The position numbers were made by a program, and so were the translations under genes. A stretch of DNA of 64,000 nt. Origin: Aestuariibacter sp. A3R04. Lineage in GTDB: Bacteria; Pseudomonadota; Gammaproteobacteria; Enterobacterales; Alteromonadaceae. The first letter of the stretch is position 1, and every line of letters begins with the position of its first letter. A model generated the notes under the pieces. It saw nothing but the letters and a program-made list of their open reading frames with translations. It was not told the DNA's origin and did no database searches. The stretch covers positions 558,001 through 622,000 of the forward strand of contig NZ_JAHKQR010000003.1 of the NCBI RefSeq assembly GCF_018860805.1, read 5' to 3'. Below are positions 62,936 to 64,000 of this stretch, piece after piece.

Positions 62936-62965
62936 GACAGCTCTACAGGGCAGAAGGAACACACC

Positions 62966-63667
62966 ATGCTACAAATGACAGATGTGAAGAAAGTATTTCG
63001 TACGGATTTAATCGAAACTCATGCACTACGTGATTTTAGTCTCCAGGTAGACGAAGGAGATTTTGTGGCGGTTACCGGGCCATCGGGTTCGGGAAAGACC
63101 ACATTTTTAAATATAGCCGGATTACTGGAAACCTTCAGCGACGGTACCTATGAGCTGGACGGTGTAAATGTAAGCCAACTAAACGACAAACAGCGCAGCA
63201 GGATGCGAAATGAAAAAATTGGCTTCATATTTCAAGGCTTCAACCTGATCCCCGATCTCGATTTATTCGACAACGTGGACGTGCCGCTTCGCTATCGCGG
63301 CTTTAACGCGAAAGAACGACGCAAGCGCATAGAACAAAGTTTGGATTTGGTGGGGTTAGCGAACCGAATGAAGCACCTTCCCGCACAATTATCCGGAGGG
63401 CAGCAACAGCGGGTTGCCATTGCGCGTGCGCTGGCCGGTGAACCCCGTTTTCTGTTGGCCGATGAACCGACGGGCAACCTGGACTCTACCATGGCCGCCA
63501 GTGTTATGGCGTTATTGCAAGATATCAACGCCCGTGGCACAACTATTGTCATGGTCACTCACGATCAGGTTCTCGCCAATCAGGCTAAACGCAATATATT
63601 CGTCAGGGACGGCCAGGTAAGTGAACTGTCAACCGGCGCTGCGTTCCCCAATGCAGCCATCGCCTGA
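62966..63667 (+). CDS. MacB/LolD-type ABC transporter ATP-binding protein
   Basis: This 233-residue ATPase has Walker A GPSGSGKTT (about 38-46), Q-loop FIFQGFNLIPDLD, signature LSGGQQQRVAIARAL, Walker B FLLADEPTGNLD and H-loop VTHD. The Q-loop and signature are those of the MacB/LolD/FtsE branch that works with FtsX-like permeases. AGAAGGAACACACC precedes the ATG. It energises the permease encoded from 63678. Confidence 0.95.
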   Translation: MLQMTDVKKVFRTDLIETHALRDFSLQVDEGDFVAVTGPSGSGKTTFLNIAGLLETFSDGTYELDGVNVSQLNDKQRSRMRNEKIGFIFQGFNLIPDLDLFDNVDVPLRYRGFNAKERRKRIEQSLDLVGLANRMKHLPAQLSGGQQQRVAIARALAGEPRFLLADEPTGNLDSTMAASVMALLQDINARGTTIVMVTHDQVLANQAKRNIFVRDGQVSELSTGAAFPNAAIA

Positions 63668-63677
63668 GGATCAATCC

Positions 63678-64000
63678 ATGTTTATCTATTACCTTCGACT
63701 CGCGGTGAAGAGCATCAAGCGAAATCCGGTTCTCAGCGGACTTATGGTGGCTGCTATTGCACTGGGGATTGGTTCGAGCATGACCACGATAACGGTGAAT
63801 TACCTGATGTCGGCCAATCCTATTCCGGAAAAAAGTCATGCCCTGTATTACGTTCAGGTTGACAGTTGGGACCCACACAACGCGTTCAATGAAGACGATA
63901 TTCCCAACCAGTTAACCTGGACAGAAGCCACTAATTTGATGGCCGCTAACAGGGCATTGCGACAGGCTGCGATGAGCCGTACCGGCGGAATAATGGAACC
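63678..64000 (+). CDS. MacB-like ABC permease, N-terminal part (cut by window end)
   Basis: The first 107 codons of a gene start at 63678, about ten bases after the ATPase stop. They encode MFIYYLRLAVKSIKRNP, then a membrane segment (LMVAAIALGIGSSMTTITV, about 21-40) and the start of a periplasmic domain. That is how MacB-type permeases with one N-terminal helix and a large periplasmic domain begin. The rest lies outside the window. Confidence 0.85.
   Translation, partial: MFIYYLRLAVKSIKRNPVLSGLMVAAIALGIGSSMTTITVNYLMSANPIPEKSHALYYVQVDSWDPHNAFNEDDIPNQLTWTEATNLMAANRALRQAAMSRTGGIME

Noticed and set aside
1-64000. CRISPR arrays, tRNA or rRNA genes, prophage or integrase genes
   Set aside because: No regularly spaced direct repeats, no cloverleaf or rRNA-like sequence and no integrase were seen on either strand.

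Overview
The window looks like a chromosomal segment of a marine gammaproteobacterium of the Alteromonadales (Alteromonas/Paraglaciecola-like). This is inferred from four large TonB-dependent receptors, DUF3718, MipA/OmpV-type and spondin-domain envelope proteins, YgjP and FolE close to the enterobacterial forms, and moderate GC. No rRNA, tRNA or CRISPR array was seen. Most of the gene content is cell-envelope: receptors, lipoproteins, membrane regulators, two-component systems and small membrane proteins.

Layout. 1-185 is the 3' end of allophanate hydrolase. 394-4038 holds a sterol-desaturase-like enzyme, a membrane protein with a pilin-like head, a divergent prepilin-like protein and a lipoprotein. 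4258-9259 has a TonB receptor, an adrenodoxin-type ferredoxin and folE. 9308-10643 is a scar: a decayed IS4-family transposase and an orphan coding-like fragment. 10742-13431 has two tiny genes and a serine-hydrolase lipoprotein. 13719-20886 has a DUF2339 protein, a deleted short-chain dehydrogenase, an alpha/beta hydrolase lipoprotein, an XRE/DUF2975 pair beside clustered inverted repeats, and a DUF2306/AraC pair.

21127-26914 is one directional block: a membrane-anchored PhnD-like binding protein and a membrane protein with a winged-helix-like C-terminus, overlapping by TAATG, followed by a TonB receptor and a secreted tyrosine-type phosphatase. It reads as sensor, regulator, importer and processing enzyme. 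27271-34311 follows with two tandem spondin-domain proteins (one a lipoprotein with a collagen-like tract), an OmpR-type two-component system, a MipA/OmpV porin-like protein with a small lipoprotein, and a divergent NarL-type two-component system separated from it by two perfect inverted repeats.

34798-43045 is mixed: a secreted protein, a thioredoxin-fold lipoprotein, an Hsp70/YegD-like ATPase, two unrelated Fe(II)/2-oxoglutarate-type oxygenases facing apart, a quinone-reductase-like dehydrogenase, and YgjP overlapping an unknown gene. 43367-46116 has a serine hydrolase, an EAL tail remnant and a periplasmic desuccinylase/aspartoacylase-like enzyme. 46314-50984 is a Fur-box-preceded iron operon (receptor, small membrane protein, PepSY reductase, DUF3325-like). 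51204-59907 has GYF_2 and DsbA-like proteins, a GAF-GGDEF-EAL protein with a desuccinylase remnant at its stop codon, a carbohydrate-type TonB receptor and a DUF3718 protein. 60293-64000 holds an AI-2E family permease and the start of a MacAB-like efflux operon that runs off the window.

The most notable observations are the PhnD-like/winged-helix signalling pair upstream of receptor and phosphatase genes, the pilin-like head on a polytopic membrane protein, and the reciprocal gene remnants at 44.8 and 53.0 kb. Function calls rest on motif recognition by eye; no database search was run.
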